Of a stretch of DNA of 64,000 bases, positions 52,946 through 63,611 are shown in pieces. The stretch lies in NCBI GenBank assembly GCA_902518075.1, contig CABYEX010000002.1:14642-78641 (forward strand), in the 5' to 3' direction. The first letter of the stretch is position 1. Each line of letters opens with the position of its first letter. The translations under genes were made by a program, and so were the position numbers. The notes beneath the pieces are model-generated. The model was not told where the DNA came from, ran no database searches, and saw only the letters and a program-made list of their open reading frames with translations. This DNA is from Halieaceae bacterium. GTDB taxonomy: Bacteria > Pseudomonadota > Gammaproteobacteria > Pseudomonadales > Halieaceae.

Positions 52946-54762
52946 GAGGCAGCGAAGCCCTGCTGATAAAGATTGGCGTACAGCCCGCCCTCTGCCATGA
53001 GTTCAGCGTGGGTTCCTGTAGCGACAATGCGTCCCTCGTCCATGACCACAATCATGTCAGCCCGCTCTACCGTAGATAGCCGGTGCGCGATAACCAAGGT
53101 TGTGCGCCCGGCCGAGACACCCTCAAGCGACGCCTGAATGGCGGCTTCCGACTCATTATCGAGTGCTGAGGTGGCCTCATCGAGAAGGAGTACAGGGGCA
53201 TCCTTCAAGACAGCCCGCGCTATAGCAAGGCGCTGCTTTTGCCCCCCTGATAAACCGCTGCCGCCATCACCCAACATGGCGTCCAGTCCGCCGGGCATCG
53301 CATCAACAAATGACGCCGCCTGCGCGGTCTCCAGGGCTTTGCTCAGCGCCTCATCGGTTACCGTGTCCAGCTGGCCAAAGGCAACGTTGGCCCGCACCGT
53401 ATCGCTAAACAGCACGACGCGCTGGGATACCAAGCCGAACTGCCGGCGATAATCGTCGAGCTTGAAATCTGCAATCGGCTGATCATCCAATGTGATGCTG
53501 CCAGCGCTCGGCGCATAAAAACGACACAGTAGATGCATGAGGCTGGTCTTGCCGGCACCGGAGCGCCCGACAAAAGCCACCATTTTCCCTGCAGGGATCT
53601 GCAGGCTGATATCTGTGAGCACCGGCTGCTCTGCCCCGGGATACGTGAAGCTCACCTGATCCAGCCCAATGGCACCCTGGGTGCGCTCAAGTGGCAGTTG
53701 CCCGTGATCGGGCTCGGGCTCAGCGTCAATTTGGGCGAATAGATCCTCAGCTGCTGCAAGGCCTCGCTGAATGATGCTTTGCACGTTGGTCAGGGTACGA
53801 ATGGGCTTGCCCAACTGGGTCGCCGCGGCAATAAACGCCACCAACGAACCCGCAGAAAAACCGGCTAGAATCTTAGGGTCCAGCGCAAACCAGAACAGCG
53901 CCGCCAGCGCCAGCGCCAACAGCACCTGCGCGATTGGTGTCGACACCGCTTGCACAAAGGCGAGCTTCAGGCTCTGCACCCGATTAAATTGGCTTGCAGC
54001 ATGGAAGCGCTCGCTTTGCTGCTCGGTGGCAGAAAACATTCGAAGCTCGTCAAACGCGTGCATGCTCTCGTTACTGAGCTGGGTCACCTCACCCATGGAA
54101 TCCTGTATACGCCGGCTGTAGCGCCGAAAGTGCCGACCCACCGCTACCACCACGCCGGCAATCGCCGGAGTGATCGCGAAGAACACGAGGGTTAGCTTCC
54201 AGTTGAGGTAGAGCATGTAGCTGATCAGCGCCAAGACTGTCAGCCCGTCTCGCAAAATGGTTTTGAGCGCCTCGGATGAGGCGCCACTGACCTGCTCCAC
54301 ATTAAAAGTCAGCTTGGAAACCAGCTCGCCATGCGTGTGGCCGTCAATAAATTGCTTCGGCACGCGAATCAGCGCGTCGAAGACCTGCGTGCGCAGTCGG
54401 TGAACCACCCCACGCGCAACAATGTTCATAAAGTAGTTGCCAAAGAAATAGCCGCTTGCGCGAATCACCGCCAGCACAACGGCCGCAACAGGCACGGCAA
54501 TCCGCGCATATTCAACGGGACCCATATCCCCCGGCGGCCAAAACCAGTGCGCCGCATTCGACACAAAGCCCATACTGATCTGGGAATTCTCGCCCAGCGA
54601 ATCCAATAAAAATTGGGTGAGGTCCGCCAGCAGCACGTTGGCAACGGAGTAAATCAGAAAGCCCAGAATACTCAGCAAAAAGGCGCCACCGTGTCGCGCC
54701 ACGTAGGCCAGAAGGCGGCGATACAAGGCCCAGTCGCTCTGCTTTCCTGTCTCTGTTTTCAC
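52942..54762 (-). CDS. msbA: Lipid A exporter, ABC transporter MsbA
   Basis: A 606-residue fused ABC exporter. Six membrane helices occupy residues 20-330. The nucleotide domain has Walker A 'VGRSGAGKTSLMHLL', the signature 'GGSGLSGGQKQRLAIARAVL' and Walker B 'VLLLDEATSALD'. It flips core-lipid A across the inner membrane. The linkage to lpxK and kdsB supports this over another lipid exporter. Confidence 0.92.
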   Translation of the reverse strand: MKTETGKQSDWALYRRLLAYVARHGGAFLLSILGFLIYSVANVLLADLTQFLLDSLGENSQISMGFVSNAAHWFWPPGDMGPVEYARIAVPVAAVVLAVIRASGYFFGNYFMNIVARGVVHRLRTQVFDALIRVPKQFIDGHTHGELVSKLTFNVEQVSGASSEALKTILRDGLTVLALISYMLYLNWKLTLVFFAITPAIAGVVVAVGRHFRRYSRRIQDSMGEVTQLSNESMHAFDELRMFSATEQQSERFHAASQFNRVQSLKLAFVQAVSTPIAQVLLALALAALFWFALDPKILAGFSAGSLVAFIAAATQLGKPIRTLTNVQSIIQRGLAAAEDLFAQIDAEPEPDHGQLPLERTQGAIGLDQVSFTYPGAEQPVLTDISLQIPAGKMVAFVGRSGAGKTSLMHLLCRFYAPSAGSITLDDQPIADFKLDDYRRQFGLVSQRVVLFSDTVRANVAFGQLDTVTDEALSKALETAQAASFVDAMPGGLDAMLGDGGSGLSGGQKQRLAIARAVLKDAPVLLLDEATSALDNESEAAIQASLEGVSAGRTTLVIAHRLSTVERADMIVVMDEGRIVATGTHAELMAEGGLYANLYQQGFAAS

Positions 54763-54771
54763 TTTCGCTGC

Positions 54772-55179
54772 CTAACGCGTGTTTTCAGTCGCAATAGTGA
54801 GGCGCGTGATATTGAGCTGCGCTGCCACATTCATTGCAGTCACCACATACTGATGTGGGGTCATGGCGTCGGCTGACAAGGTAACCAGAATGTCAGTATT
54901 GCCGCTCAACCGCTCCCCAATAGCTGCCGACAGGCCATGCGCGTCGTTGGGCACGGGCTCTCCATCCAGCGTCATGTTCCCCGCCTCATCGACAACCAGT
55001 AGCACCGCGGTATCGGCACTCGCCGGGGCTCCTTCCGCCTCGGGTAAATCGACCACGAGCTGGGTGAGCTCGGAGAAACTGGTCGAGACCATAAAAAAAA
55101 TCAGTAATAAAAAGACGACGTCGATCAGCGGCGTCAAATTGATAGAAACCTCGGGCCGGCGCAGCTGTCGAAACTTCAC
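54772..55179 (-). CDS. exbD: ExbD/TolR biopolymer transport protein
   Basis: A 135-residue single-helix inner-membrane protein. 'INLTPLIDVVFLLLIFFMVS' contains the Asp that senses protons in ExbD/TolR. It works with the ExbB-like protein upstream to energise TonB-type systems. It overlaps exbB by four bases and precedes msbA by nine. Confidence 0.9.
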   Translation of the reverse strand: MKFRQLRRPEVSINLTPLIDVVFLLLIFFMVSTSFSELTQLVVDLPEAEGAPASADTAVLLVVDEAGNMTLDGEPVPNDAHGLSAAIGERLSGNTDILVTLSADAMTPHQYVVTAMNVAAQLNITRLTIATENTR

Positions 55180-55799
55180 AGATCGTATTCCGTCTTCTGG
55201 TTACTGTGCAGCGCATCGACCAGCTTGATCGCCTCGCGCTCCAGATCGACCACAATCGACTCAATCCACGCGGTGTAATGCCGGTGCATGACCAGTGAGG
55301 GGATCGCCACCGCCAGGCCCGCTGCTGTGGTCAGCAGCGCCTCAGAAATGCCGCCGGCCAATGCGTTTGCGTTACCGGTGCCATGGGTGGTGATCTCGGT
55401 GAATACGCTGATCATCCCCACCACCGTACCCAACAGACCCATCAAAGGTGTTACCGCCGCAATTGTGCCCAACGCGTTGAGATAACGCTCGAGGCGATGA
55501 ATCACATGCGATGCCGCCTCACGAATGCTCTCGCGCATCGTCTCACGGCCCTGATGTCGATTGGCTAGGCCCGCTGCGAGAATGGCGCCCAGCGGTGAGC
55601 CTTGGCGAAGGGCTTTGAGTTTCTGAGCGTCAAGCCCCTCGCCTCGCAGTTGCTGCCAGACGGTGGCGAGCAGGTGCGGTGGAGCAATCCGCTGCTTGTT
55701 CAGCGCAAAATGTCGCTCAATACAGATCGCCAGGGCCAACACGGAGCACAACACAATAAAAGGCATGACCCAGCCGCCCGCGGCCAACACTTGATACAC
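55176..55799 (-). CDS. exbB: ExbB/TolQ/MotA proton channel protein
   Basis: A 207-residue inner-membrane protein with three helices. The MotA/TolQ/ExbB core 'VTPLMGLLGTVVGMISVF' and 'GGISEALLTTAAGLAVAIPSLVMHRH' is clear. It forms the proton channel with the ExbD-like protein. In many gammaproteobacteria this pair follows comEC, which is missing here. Confidence 0.9.
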   Translation of the reverse strand: MYQVLAAGGWVMPFIVLCSVLALAICIERHFALNKQRIAPPHLLATVWQQLRGEGLDAQKLKALRQGSPLGAILAAGLANRHQGRETMRESIREAASHVIHRLERYLNALGTIAAVTPLMGLLGTVVGMISVFTEITTHGTGNANALAGGISEALLTTAAGLAVAIPSLVMHRHYTAWIESIVVDLEREAIKLVDALHSNQKTEYDL

Positions 55800-56117
55800 A
55801 AAGAGCCCTCCCTCGGAGAGCCTGAGTATACCTAGCCCCCAAGGTCAGCCCCAGACAGGGTTTTGGCAGGTATTTACGGCATTATTAAGAGCCAAAACGA
55901 GGTGTCAGAAGCCCCCTATGCGCACCGCGGGGGCAGACGGCCGGAATGAGTGATATGAAACCCTAGCGCCCACTTAGGATGGTCTAGCTGGACTTGGGTT
56001 GGAACATCAGAACCAACCAATACAAGCACAAACGGGACTTAGGATTTGCTTCCCTCAATCGGCACAAGTTATTGGTCAAATCCTGTAGCCAAGCGATTAT
56101 GATACGCCACGTTATTC
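55800..56117. other. 318-base gap between divergent exbB and the DUF2062 gene
   Basis: No gene is seen. The stretch holds an inverted repeat GTTTTGGC/GCCAAAAC (55860-55867 and 55891-55898) and a GCCCCC/GGGGGC hairpin near 55913-55936. Promoters for both divergent genes must lie here but none is clear. This is the position usually taken by comEC/rec2. Confidence 0.4.
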
Positions 56118-56654
56118 ATGACTTCGGCCACTAGCGGGATGCTCAAAAAACGCCTCAGGAAATGGATTCCGACGCCAGGCAAGGTGCGTCAGAGTCGCTC
56201 ATTGAGGATTTTTGGTAGCTGGGTTGAGGACAGCAATCTCTGGCAACTAAGCCGACACACTACCGCCAAGGCTTTTGGCATCGGCCTGTACTGCGCCATG
56301 CTGCCCGTGCCGGGACAAATGATCATCTCGGTGGCACTGGCTATCGTGTTTACCGCCAACGTGCCGCTGAGCTTCTCACTGATCTTTATCACTAACCCAC
56401 TCACCATGCCCGCGATCTACTTCGCCGCCTATGAGCTGGGTGCATGGATTTTGGGTAAGGAGCCGCTCGATATCGAATTTGAGGCTTCATGGACCTGGTT
56501 TGTGCAAAGCCTCGACGAGATCTGGTGGCCGCTACTGGTCGGCTCACAGTTGATGGGCGTTATACTGGGGGTAATGGGCTACTGGATGATTGATACGATG
56601 TGGCGCAATGCAGTTCGGCGCCAGTGGCATGCGCGGCGCAGACGTCGTCAGTGA
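56118..56654 (+). CDS. DUF2062 membrane protein
   Basis: A 178-residue inner-membrane protein. 'WQLSRHTTAKAFGIGLYCAMLPVPGQMIISVALAIVF' (shown here by its key parts: RHTTAKAFGIGLY, LPVPGQM) and 'ANVPLSFSLIFITNPLTMPAIY' are typical of DUF2062. The function is unknown. It is convergent with, and overlaps by seven bases, the lolC/E-type gene; this neighbour is conserved in pseudomonads and relatives. Confidence 0.85.
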   Translation: MTSATSGMLKKRLRKWIPTPGKVRQSRSLRIFGSWVEDSNLWQLSRHTTAKAFGIGLYCAMLPVPGQMIISVALAIVFTANVPLSFSLIFITNPLTMPAIYFAAYELGAWILGKEPLDIEFEASWTWFVQSLDEIWWPLLVGSQLMGVILGVMGYWMIDTMWRNAVRRQWHARRRRRQ

Positions 56655-57853
56655 GCAAGGGTCTCAGCTACAGGTAATGACGCCGCGCGGAGTGCGGGTA
56701 GCGTTGCCGCCAGCACAGAGAGCCCGATAGCGATGCTCGCAGTCGTCGCGGCATCCTGCCAGCGAATATCAACCGGTATGAACGCCAGGGGGTACACGTC
56801 AGTCTGCAGGAGCGGTGCTCCCAACCACTGCTCGAGCAACACGGCCAAATCCGGTGCGTTGATCGCAAGTAAATGGCCCAAGGCTACACCCACTGCGGCC
56901 CCCACGACACCAATCAAGCCACCCTGCAGAAAAAATACAGCGGTGATATCGGCGCGCCTGCCACCCATGGCCATTAGCATCGCCACTGCCTTGCGTCGGT
57001 CCGTCACCACCAGCATCAAGGAAGACACCACATTAAATGCAGCCACAAAAATCACGATAAAGAGAATCAACCCGATCAGATCCCGCGACAGCTGAATAGC
57101 CGTATACAAATTGCCGTGGGTGGCTCGCCAATCGGTCACCCGTACCTCCGAAGACAACATTTGGGCGATCTCCCAGCGCCATCGGGTGGCGGCGAACACG
57201 TCCGCTAGCTGTACCGCAACACCCCGGCGAACACTGGCCCCTACTGCCAACGTCTCCAGCGCATCAACATGCACCAAGGCCACGACCTCATCAAGCTCGG
57301 TCCCAGATGACAGCACGGCGCTCAGTTGCAGGCTGAGCGGCTGGTACGCCGCCTGATTTTCCTCGGGCAAAATAAACGTCACCCAATCGCCCACGCTTAA
57401 ATTCAAGCGCTTAGCCATCGAGGCACCCAGCACCAGCGATCCTGGGTGCCAATCAGTCATACTGGGCATCAAAAGCGATGCGTATGGTGCTACCGCAGAC
57501 CGCTCAAGGCCGGTAAGCTGCGCCGCTGACACCGTCTGCCCCCGCATCAACAGCGCCTCTGCGAGGATAAAGGGTCTGCTTGAGGCAACGTCGGGATCCT
57601 GCTCTAGGGTTTCAATAAGGTCCTCTAGAGGCTGTGGGTCACCCGCGCTGGTTAGTTGAACGTGAGGCAGGAGCGACAGTATCCGCTCGCGCATCTCACG
57701 CTCAAACCCGTTCATTACCGACTGCACCGCCAGCAGCAGCGCAATAGCAAGTGCCATTCCAACAATCGATACGCGGGATAAAAAAGCAGACAAGCCCTTT
57801 CCGGGATCCAGCGTCTGACGCAGCGCGATACTCCAGCGTAACGACCAGGGCAC
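56648..57853 (-). CDS. lolE: Lipoprotein-releasing permease (LolC/LolE family), second copy
   Basis: A 401-residue FtsX-fold permease with four helices and a large periplasmic domain between the first and second. 'SIVGMALAIALLLAVQSVMNGF' near the N-terminus and 'TDRRKAVAMLMAMGGRRADIT' before the last helices are family features. With LolD it extracts lipoproteins from the inner membrane. The lolC/lolE assignment is by position only. Confidence 0.85.
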   Translation of the reverse strand: MPWSLRWSIALRQTLDPGKGLSAFLSRVSIVGMALAIALLLAVQSVMNGFEREMRERILSLLPHVQLTSAGDPQPLEDLIETLEQDPDVASSRPFILAEALLMRGQTVSAAQLTGLERSAVAPYASLLMPSMTDWHPGSLVLGASMAKRLNLSVGDWVTFILPEENQAAYQPLSLQLSAVLSSGTELDEVVALVHVDALETLAVGASVRRGVAVQLADVFAATRWRWEIAQMLSSEVRVTDWRATHGNLYTAIQLSRDLIGLILFIVIFVAAFNVVSSLMLVVTDRRKAVAMLMAMGGRRADITAVFFLQGGLIGVVGAAVGVALGHLLAINAPDLAVLLEQWLGAPLLQTDVYPLAFIPVDIRWQDAATTASIAIGLSVLAATLPALRAASLPVAETLAH

Positions 57854-58533
57854 TAGCGCGCCTCCAGTCGACCGTTCGCGAGAGTCAGCTGCCGATCCAT
57901 GCGCTGGGCGATTGCCGGGTCATGGGTAACCACGACAAAGGCGGTATCGCGATCACGGAGCGCTCTCATGGCGGCTAGCACATGCTCGGCCGTATCCGGG
58001 TCTAAATTGCCCGTGGGTTCATCCATCAGCACACAGGCGGGTTCGTTCACTAACGCTCGTGCAATCGCCACCCGCTGACGCTCGCCGCCTGACAGCGCCG
58101 ACGGTCGATGGTTCAGACGCTCTGCCAGGCCCAATTGCTCAAGCAATGTCTTCGCCTTTACTTCGGCCTCCTGCTTTGGGGCACCACCAATCCTTGCCGG
58201 CATGGCCACGCTCTCGAGTGCCGTGAACTCGGGTAACAGGTGGTGCATCTGAAACACAAAACCCAGTCGTTGATTCCGCCACTGACTCCGCTCGGCTTCC
58301 GACATATCGGAGAGCGACTCTCCGGCGACTGACACGTAACCCGCACTCGGTGTATCCAAGCCGCCCAGCAAGTTCAGCAAAGTGGATTTACCTGCACCCG
58401 AGGTGCCCACAACAGCTAACCACTCACCCGCCGACACCGACAGTGCCAGGTCATTCAGCACGACGATCTCTCGCCGGGCGTCATGATAGGTTTTACCCAG
58501 ACCCACAGCCTCGAGTACGCCGCGATCAGACAT
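57853..58533 (-). CDS. lolD: Lipoprotein-releasing ATPase LolD
   Basis: A 226-residue ABC ATPase: Walker A 'VVGTSGAGKSTLLNLLGGLD', signature 'ALSGGERQRVAIARALVNEP', Walker B 'CVLMDEPTGNLD'. It lies between two LolC/E permeases, with overlapping ends on both sides. Confidence 0.92.
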   Translation of the reverse strand: MSDRGVLEAVGLGKTYHDARREIVVLNDLALSVSAGEWLAVVGTSGAGKSTLLNLLGGLDTPSAGYVSVAGESLSDMSEAERSQWRNQRLGFVFQMHHLLPEFTALESVAMPARIGGAPKQEAEVKAKTLLEQLGLAERLNHRPSALSGGERQRVAIARALVNEPACVLMDEPTGNLDPDTAEHVLAAMRALRDRDTAFVVVTHDPAIAQRMDRQLTLANGRLEAR

Positions 58534-59761
58534 AGTTGAGAACCTCGGCGGGCGGCACCTGCGCTGCCCGCCACGCGGGATAGACGCTGGCCAGCAGGCT
58601 CAGCACAAATGCCACCGCCACCACCGCCAACACATCTCCCCACAGTAACGTGGACGGCAAACCACCGATGTAATATACGGCGGGGTCAAACAGCACCAGA
58701 CCAAAAGCCTGTTCTGCCCACAGTGAAAGATCAGAGATTGTGGTCGCCAGCGTCACGCCTGCAACCGCCCCGAGCGAGATACCCAGTAGCGCCAGCAGGA
58801 GCCCGTGCCCCAAAAACACCACCAGCAACGTCTTGGCAGGCAAACCGAGCACCTGAAGAATCGCAATGTCGCCGCGCTTTTCCGTCACCGACATGGTCAA
58901 GGTCGAGATCAGATTAAATGCTGCAACCAGTATGACGGAAGTCAGCAATATCCCGACCGTGACCTTCTCCATTTTGATCGCTGCAAAGAGCGAGCCCTGG
59001 GAGCTGCGCCAGTCGAGGATTTTGGTCGACGCTTCAACCCGTGGACGAATGGCGGCACTCACCTTCGGTACCGTCTCGCGATCGCGGAGTCGCAATTGAA
59101 TACCTTGCGTGCCCGCGGGTCCCAACAGCTTGCGCGCCGTGGCCTCTGCAACGTAAGCCACCTGAGCATCTGGTGGCGCACCGACAGCAAATGTCCCAAC
59201 CACCCGAAGCGATCGGCTCTTGGGAAATACCCCCATCGGACTCACCGTCAATCGCGGCAGCAGGATATCCACATTGTCGCCGGGCAAAACCCGCAAAAGC
59301 CTTGCTAAATCAGCACCTAGGATGATGGAAAAAGGTTGGCGCTCAAGCTCCTGCAGGTCGCCAAAGGTGATATGCGAGTCGAGATCGATCACATCACGTA
59401 ACCCCGACTCGGGCGCGCCCACTACCTGAACACCTCGACTATGCCCTGCGTGGCGCAGGAGCGCCGTGCCCTGATGGAAAGGGGTCGCCGCGACCACGGC
59501 AGACTGCTCGGTCGCGGCCATCAGCAGCTCAGTGAGCGCCGCCTCACTTGCGTCCGCGGGCTCGAGGACCATATCCGGCGTTACGGTGAGTAAGCGCTGC
59601 TGCAGCTCGTCACCAAAACCATTCATGACCGACAGCACGGTAATGAGCGCCGCGACACCCAGCAGCATCCCCAGCAGTGAAGCGAGCGCGACGAACCGGG
59701 TGAAGCGGCGTTGTCCGCCACCCAGCGTAAAACGAAGAATCAAATCCCAGGAGAGCGGCAT
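58526..59761 (-). CDS. lolC: Lipoprotein-releasing permease (LolC/LolE family), first copy
   Basis: A 411-residue permease with the same layout as its partner: first helix 'LLGMLLGVAALITVLSVMNGF', a periplasmic domain, then 'TEKRGDIAILQVLGLPAKTL' and three C-terminal helices. It is the first gene of the lolCDE operon and overlaps lolD by eight bases. Confidence 0.88.
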   Translation of the reverse strand: MPLSWDLILRFTLGGGQRRFTRFVALASLLGMLLGVAALITVLSVMNGFGDELQQRLLTVTPDMVLEPADASEAALTELLMAATEQSAVVAATPFHQGTALLRHAGHSRGVQVVGAPESGLRDVIDLDSHITFGDLQELERQPFSIILGADLARLLRVLPGDNVDILLPRLTVSPMGVFPKSRSLRVVGTFAVGAPPDAQVAYVAEATARKLLGPAGTQGIQLRLRDRETVPKVSAAIRPRVEASTKILDWRSSQGSLFAAIKMEKVTVGILLTSVILVAAFNLISTLTMSVTEKRGDIAILQVLGLPAKTLLVVFLGHGLLLALLGISLGAVAGVTLATTISDLSLWAEQAFGLVLFDPAVYYIGGLPSTLLWGDVLAVVAVAFVLSLLASVYPAWRAAQVPPAEVLNYV

Positions 59762-59808
59762 AGGGCTCGCAGCCGGTTCAGGTTCGCCAGAGAGCGATCC
59801 CTCGAGGC

Positions 59809-60030
59809 TCAGCGACCGTCCTGATTCGCGTCATATTGCCTCACCGGCACTGGCTCCATATTGCTTTCGCACCGTTGGGGGTCACCGCCACAGATCTCGC
59901 ATTCCTGATCGATGCCGACTGCGCCAAGGCCACCACAGGATCCTTTAATGGGCGCTCGACCAAAAATCACGCCAACCGCCATTGCGGCCACGATCGCTAT
60001 AAACACCAACAATGCGAGTACAAATGTCAT
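59809..60030 (-). CDS. nqrM: Na+-NQR maturation factor NqrM
   Basis: A 73-residue protein with one N-terminal helix and a conserved cysteine set, 'KGSCGGLG' and 'CEICGGDPQRC'. NqrM is required to build the iron site between NqrD and NqrE. Position after nqrF-apbE is the standard one. Confidence 0.92.
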   Translation of the reverse strand: MTFVLALLVFIAIVAAMAVGVIFGRAPIKGSCGGLGAVGIDQECEICGGDPQRCESNMEPVPVRQYDANQDGR

Positions 60031-60055
60031 GCTTCATTCTCCCGGTCGTGGCGCT

Positions 60056-61096
60056 TCATGAGCCCCCCTCAGCCAACCATTGTGCCATGGCCGTGCTAGA
60101 AAACACCTCCAGCGTGTCGCCGGCACGCTTGAGTAGATAGACCGCGAGGCCACGTTCCTCAGCGAGCACCATGGCCTCAGCGGAGCCCATGACCGTCAGC
60201 GCCGTAGCCCATGCGTCCGCCATCATTGCAGAGCCGTGTACCACTGTCACGGACACCACGTCATGCCGAATCGGATAACCAGTGCGTGGGTCAATCAGGT
60301 GAGAATACCGCTGCCCGTCACGCTCAAAGAAATTACGATAATCGCCCGAGGTGGCGATTCCCGAGTCCGACACTGCCAGGGCCGCCTGAATACCACCGCG
60401 CGCATCGGCTTCCGGTCGCTCCACCGCGATCCGCCATGCGTCTCCCCGCGGGCTAGCACCCTGTACTCTGACCTCGCCGCCGACCTCCAGCATAAAGTGG
60501 GGAATATCAAGGCCCTCAAGTGCATCGGCACCCAGATCCACGGCGTACCCCTTGGCCAGGGAAGAAAAGTCGAGCTTTAACCCGGGCACGCGTTTGCTCA
60601 AAGCACGGGTGGTGGATTCCCAGTCGAGCTGCGCCACACCCACTTGAGCGCGTGTCATCTCAATATCGGCTGCATCGGGAAACTGTCCGGGACCCTCTGG
60701 ACCGAAACCCCAGAGGTCCGACAAAGCGCTCACGCTCACGTCGTAGGCGCCCCGGGTCGCTGCAGTGAGCTCGAGCGCCGCCGACAACACGTAGGAGAAA
60801 TCCCAATCCACCTCGATGGGCGTCTGCGCCGGCAACGCATTGAACTCACTGATCAGGCTCGAAGGGTCGTAGTGATTCATGCTCTCGTTCACAAGCGTGA
60901 AAGCAGCGCCGATCTCCAATTGGACCTGCGATGGGCTCACTTCATCAGGCGCACCGAGATAAATGAGCGACCAAGTAGTGCCGAAGATGGCGCCACCCAT
61001 CTGCACTGGTCGCTCTTCAGACACACAGCCTGCCAGACAGCAAAAGGCCAGCAATAGAGCTGGCCTCAGGCAACGCAAAGTAAGTAGGGGTGTCAT
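60056..61096 (-). CDS. apbE: FAD:protein FMN transferase ApbE
   Basis: A lipoprotein of about 346 residues that attaches FMN covalently to NqrB and NqrC. The signal peptide has a lipobox LAGC (residues 17-20). '[16 protein letters not shown]', '[20 protein letters not shown]', '[10 protein letters not shown]' and '[11 protein letters not shown]' are ApbE motifs. ATG 61096 overlaps the nqrF stop (ATGA); the frame is open to 61189 without merit. Confidence 0.92.
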   Translation of the reverse strand: MTPLLTLRCLRPALLLAFCCLAGCVSEERPVQMGGAIFGTTWSLIYLGAPDEVSPSQVQLEIGAAFTLVNESMNHYDPSSLISEFNALPAQTPIEVDWDFSYVLSAALELTAATRGAYDVSVSALSDLWGFGPEGPGQFPDAADIEMTRAQVGVAQLDWESTTRALSKRVPGLKLDFSSLAKGYAVDLGADALEGLDIPHFMLEVGGEVRVQGASPRGDAWRIAVERPEADARGGIQAALAVSDSGIATSGDYRNFFERDGQRYSHLIDPRTGYPIRHDVVSVTVVHGSAMMADAWATALTVMGSAEAMVLAEERGLAVYLLKRAGDTLEVFSSTAMAQWLAEGGS

Positions 61097-62316
61097 CCGC
61101 CGAAGTCGTCTAGGAATATATTCTCCCGCTCTACACCCAGATCCAACAGCATGTTGATCACGGCGGAATTCATCATCGGCGGCCCGCACATGTAGTACTC
61201 ACAGTCCTCTGGAGCAGGGTGATCCTTCAGGTACTGCTCGTACAGAACGTTGTGGATAAATCCTGTCAATCCATCCCAGTCGTCCTCGGGTTGGGGGTCA
61301 GACAGTGCCACATGCCACTCGAAATTGTAGTTCTCTGCGTCGAGTCCGTCGTAATCCGCGACGTAGAACATCTCTCGCAATGACCGCGCGCCGTACCAGA
61401 AGCTGATCTTGCGATCTGTCTTGATGCGCTTCATCTGATCAAAAAGATGCGACCGCATTGGCGCCATACCCGCGCCACCGCCAATGAACACCATCTCAGC
61501 GCCAGTTTCCTTGGCGAAGAACTCTCCGAATGGGCCGTATACATTCACCTTGTCACCCGGCTTCAGGTTAAAGGTCCAACTCGACATGATACCGGGCGGA
61601 ATGCCTTCGCTGCCGGGTGGTGGCGTGGCGATGCGGATATTGAACTTTACCACCCCTTTCTCTTCGGGGTAATTGGCCATGGAATAGGCGCGGATCGTGG
61701 TGTCCTTGCACCCAGACTCCAGGTTGAAAAAGCCAAAGCGCTCCCAATCGCCGCGGTACTCTTCCTCGACATCGAATTCGCTGAATTTGACTGCATGGGG
61801 CGGACACTCAAGCTGCACATAACCCCCCGCGCGGAAATCAACGCTCTCGCCTTCGGGTAGTCTCAGCACCAACTCCTTGATAAAGGTCGCAACGTTCTCA
61901 TTGGACTCGACCGTGCATTCCCATTGCTTGACCCCAAATACTTCTTCAGGGACCTGAATCTTGAGGTCCTGTTTTACGGGTGTTTGACAAGATAGCCGCC
62001 AGCCTTCGTTGGCTTCACGGCGAGTGAAAAAGGACTCTTCGGTGGGCAGCATCGCGCCACCGCCCTCTTCTACAACGCACTTGCACTGGGCACAGGTGCC
62101 GCCACCGCCACAGGCGCTGGCGAGGAACAGATCGGCATCAGCGAGGGTCTGCAGAAGCTTACCTCCGGCCGGCACCTCAATCGTGCGCTCACCATTGATT
62201 TCTATACTGATGTTGCCGCTGGCGACCAGTCGGCTCCGCGCCGCCAAAATCACCAGCACCAACGCCAAAATAATTGCGGTGAACATGCCGGCGCCGTAAG
62301 CAATTGTCATATCCAT
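61093..62316 (-). CDS. nqrF: Na+-NQR subunit F
   Basis: A 407-residue NADH-oxidising subunit. One N-terminal helix is followed by a [2Fe-2S] domain with '[15 protein letters not shown]' and 'LSCQTPV'. The FAD part has '[15 protein letters not shown]' and the NADH part '[20 protein letters not shown]' and '[14 protein letters not shown]'. Confidence 0.96.
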   Translation of the reverse strand: MDMTIAYGAGMFTAIILALVLVILAARSRLVASGNISIEINGERTIEVPAGGKLLQTLADADLFLASACGGGGTCAQCKCVVEEGGGAMLPTEESFFTRREANEGWRLSCQTPVKQDLKIQVPEEVFGVKQWECTVESNENVATFIKELVLRLPEGESVDFRAGGYVQLECPPHAVKFSEFDVEEEYRGDWERFGFFNLESGCKDTTIRAYSMANYPEEKGVVKFNIRIATPPPGSEGIPPGIMSSWTFNLKPGDKVNVYGPFGEFFAKETGAEMVFIGGGAGMAPMRSHLFDQMKRIKTDRKISFWYGARSLREMFYVADYDGLDAENYNFEWHVALSDPQPEDDWDGLTGFIHNVLYEQYLKDHPAPEDCEYYMCGPPMMNSAVINMLLDLGVERENIFLDDFGG

Positions 62317-62343
62317 CGAATCTGAGCTCCTGTCCGTCGCCTG

Positions 62344-62952
62344 TTAAATATCGATGCCACCGAACGACATGAAGCCCAGAGACATCAGCCCAACGGTAAT
62401 AAAAGTGATCCCCAAGCCCTGTAGCCCGTCAGGCACGTCGCTGTACTTGAGTTTCTCGCGGATACCCGCGAGCGCCACTATAGCCAAAGCCCAGCCCACC
62501 CCGGCGCCGGCGCCGAATACGGCGCTTTCAGCAAAATTGAAGTTGCGCTCCATCATCAGGAGCGACGCACCCAGAATTGCGCAGTTCACGGTAATCAACG
62601 GCAGAAACACGCCCAACGTCGAGTGGAGCGCCGGCACATACTTGTCGAGGAACATCTCGAGGATCTGTACCAGTGCCGCGATCACAGCGATGTAGCTGAG
62701 CAGATGCAAAAAGCTGAGATCCACGTCGGGCAGGCCCGCCCAGGCCAGCGCGCCGTCAGCCAGCAGGTTGTCAAAAATCAGGTTATTGACCGGCACAGTG
62801 ATGGACAGCACCACGATCACCGCAACCCCCAGACCCGTTGCAGTCGCGATTTTTTTCGATACCGCAAGGAAGGTGCACATGCCGAGGAAGAAGGCCAAGG
62901 CCATATTCTCAATGAAGATGGCCCGCACAAAGAGGCTCAGATAGTGCTCCAT
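62344..62952 (-). CDS. nqrE: Na+-NQR subunit E
   Basis: A 202-residue six-helix subunit. '[20 protein letters not shown]' contains the conserved Cys of the iron site shared with NqrD, and '[12 protein letters not shown]' the second. The length and order are standard. Confidence 0.96.
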   Translation of the reverse strand: MEHYLSLFVRAIFIENMALAFFLGMCTFLAVSKKIATATGLGVAVIVVLSITVPVNNLIFDNLLADGALAWAGLPDVDLSFLHLLSYIAVIAALVQILEMFLDKYVPALHSTLGVFLPLITVNCAILGASLLMMERNFNFAESAVFGAGAGVGWALAIVALAGIREKLKYSDVPDGLQGLGITFITVGLMSLGFMSFGGIDI

Positions 62953-63611
62953 TACGCGCTCTCCTCTGCCGGATTGTGGTGGGCAATTCTGAATTCAGGC
63001 TCTTCCACCTGCTCCGTATTCACCGCGCGGATCACCCAGATCAAGAGACCGATCAGGAAGAAGGCACTCGGCGGGAGCAACAACAGGCCGTTGGCCTGAT
63101 ACCAGCCACCTTCGGTGACCAGCGGCAGGATTTCAACGCCAAACAACTTGCCAGTACCGAACAGTTCGCGCACCACTGCCACCACCAGCAACACAAATGA
63201 ATAGCCCAGTCCGTTACCCAAGCCATCGATAAAGCTCGGGACCGGCGGGTTCTTCATAGCAAAAGCTTCGGCCCGTCCCATCACGATGCAATTGGTAATG
63301 ATCAGGCCAACGAACACCGACAACTGCTTGGAGATGTCATAGGCGACCGCCTTGATCACCTGATCCACCACGATCACCAGCGAGGCAATGATTGTCATCT
63401 GCACGATGATGCGAATGCTCGAGGGAATGAATTGTCTAATGGTCGAAATAAAGAAGCCGGAGAATGCAGTCACCACGGTCAGCGCAATACACATCACCAC
63501 CGTTACACGGAGTGACGTCGTCACCGCCAGTGCCGAGCAAATACCGAGAATCTGCAAGGCAATCGGGTTGTTCTTGAAAATCGGATCGGTCAGCGTATCG
63601 CGCATACTCAT
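62952..63611 (-). CDS. nqrD: Na+-NQR subunit D
   Basis: A 219-residue six-helix subunit. '[20 protein letters not shown]' and '[18 protein letters not shown]' hold the iron-site cysteines. Its start overlaps nqrC and its stop meets the nqrE start. Confidence 0.96.
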   Translation of the reverse strand: MSMRDTLTDPIFKNNPIALQILGICSALAVTTSLRVTVVMCIALTVVTAFSGFFISTIRQFIPSSIRIIVQMTIIASLVIVVDQVIKAVAYDISKQLSVFVGLIITNCIVMGRAEAFAMKNPPVPSFIDGLGNGLGYSFVLLVVAVVRELFGTGKLFGVEILPLVTEGGWYQANGLLLLPPSAFFLIGLLIWVIRAVNTEQVEEPEFRIAHHNPAEESA

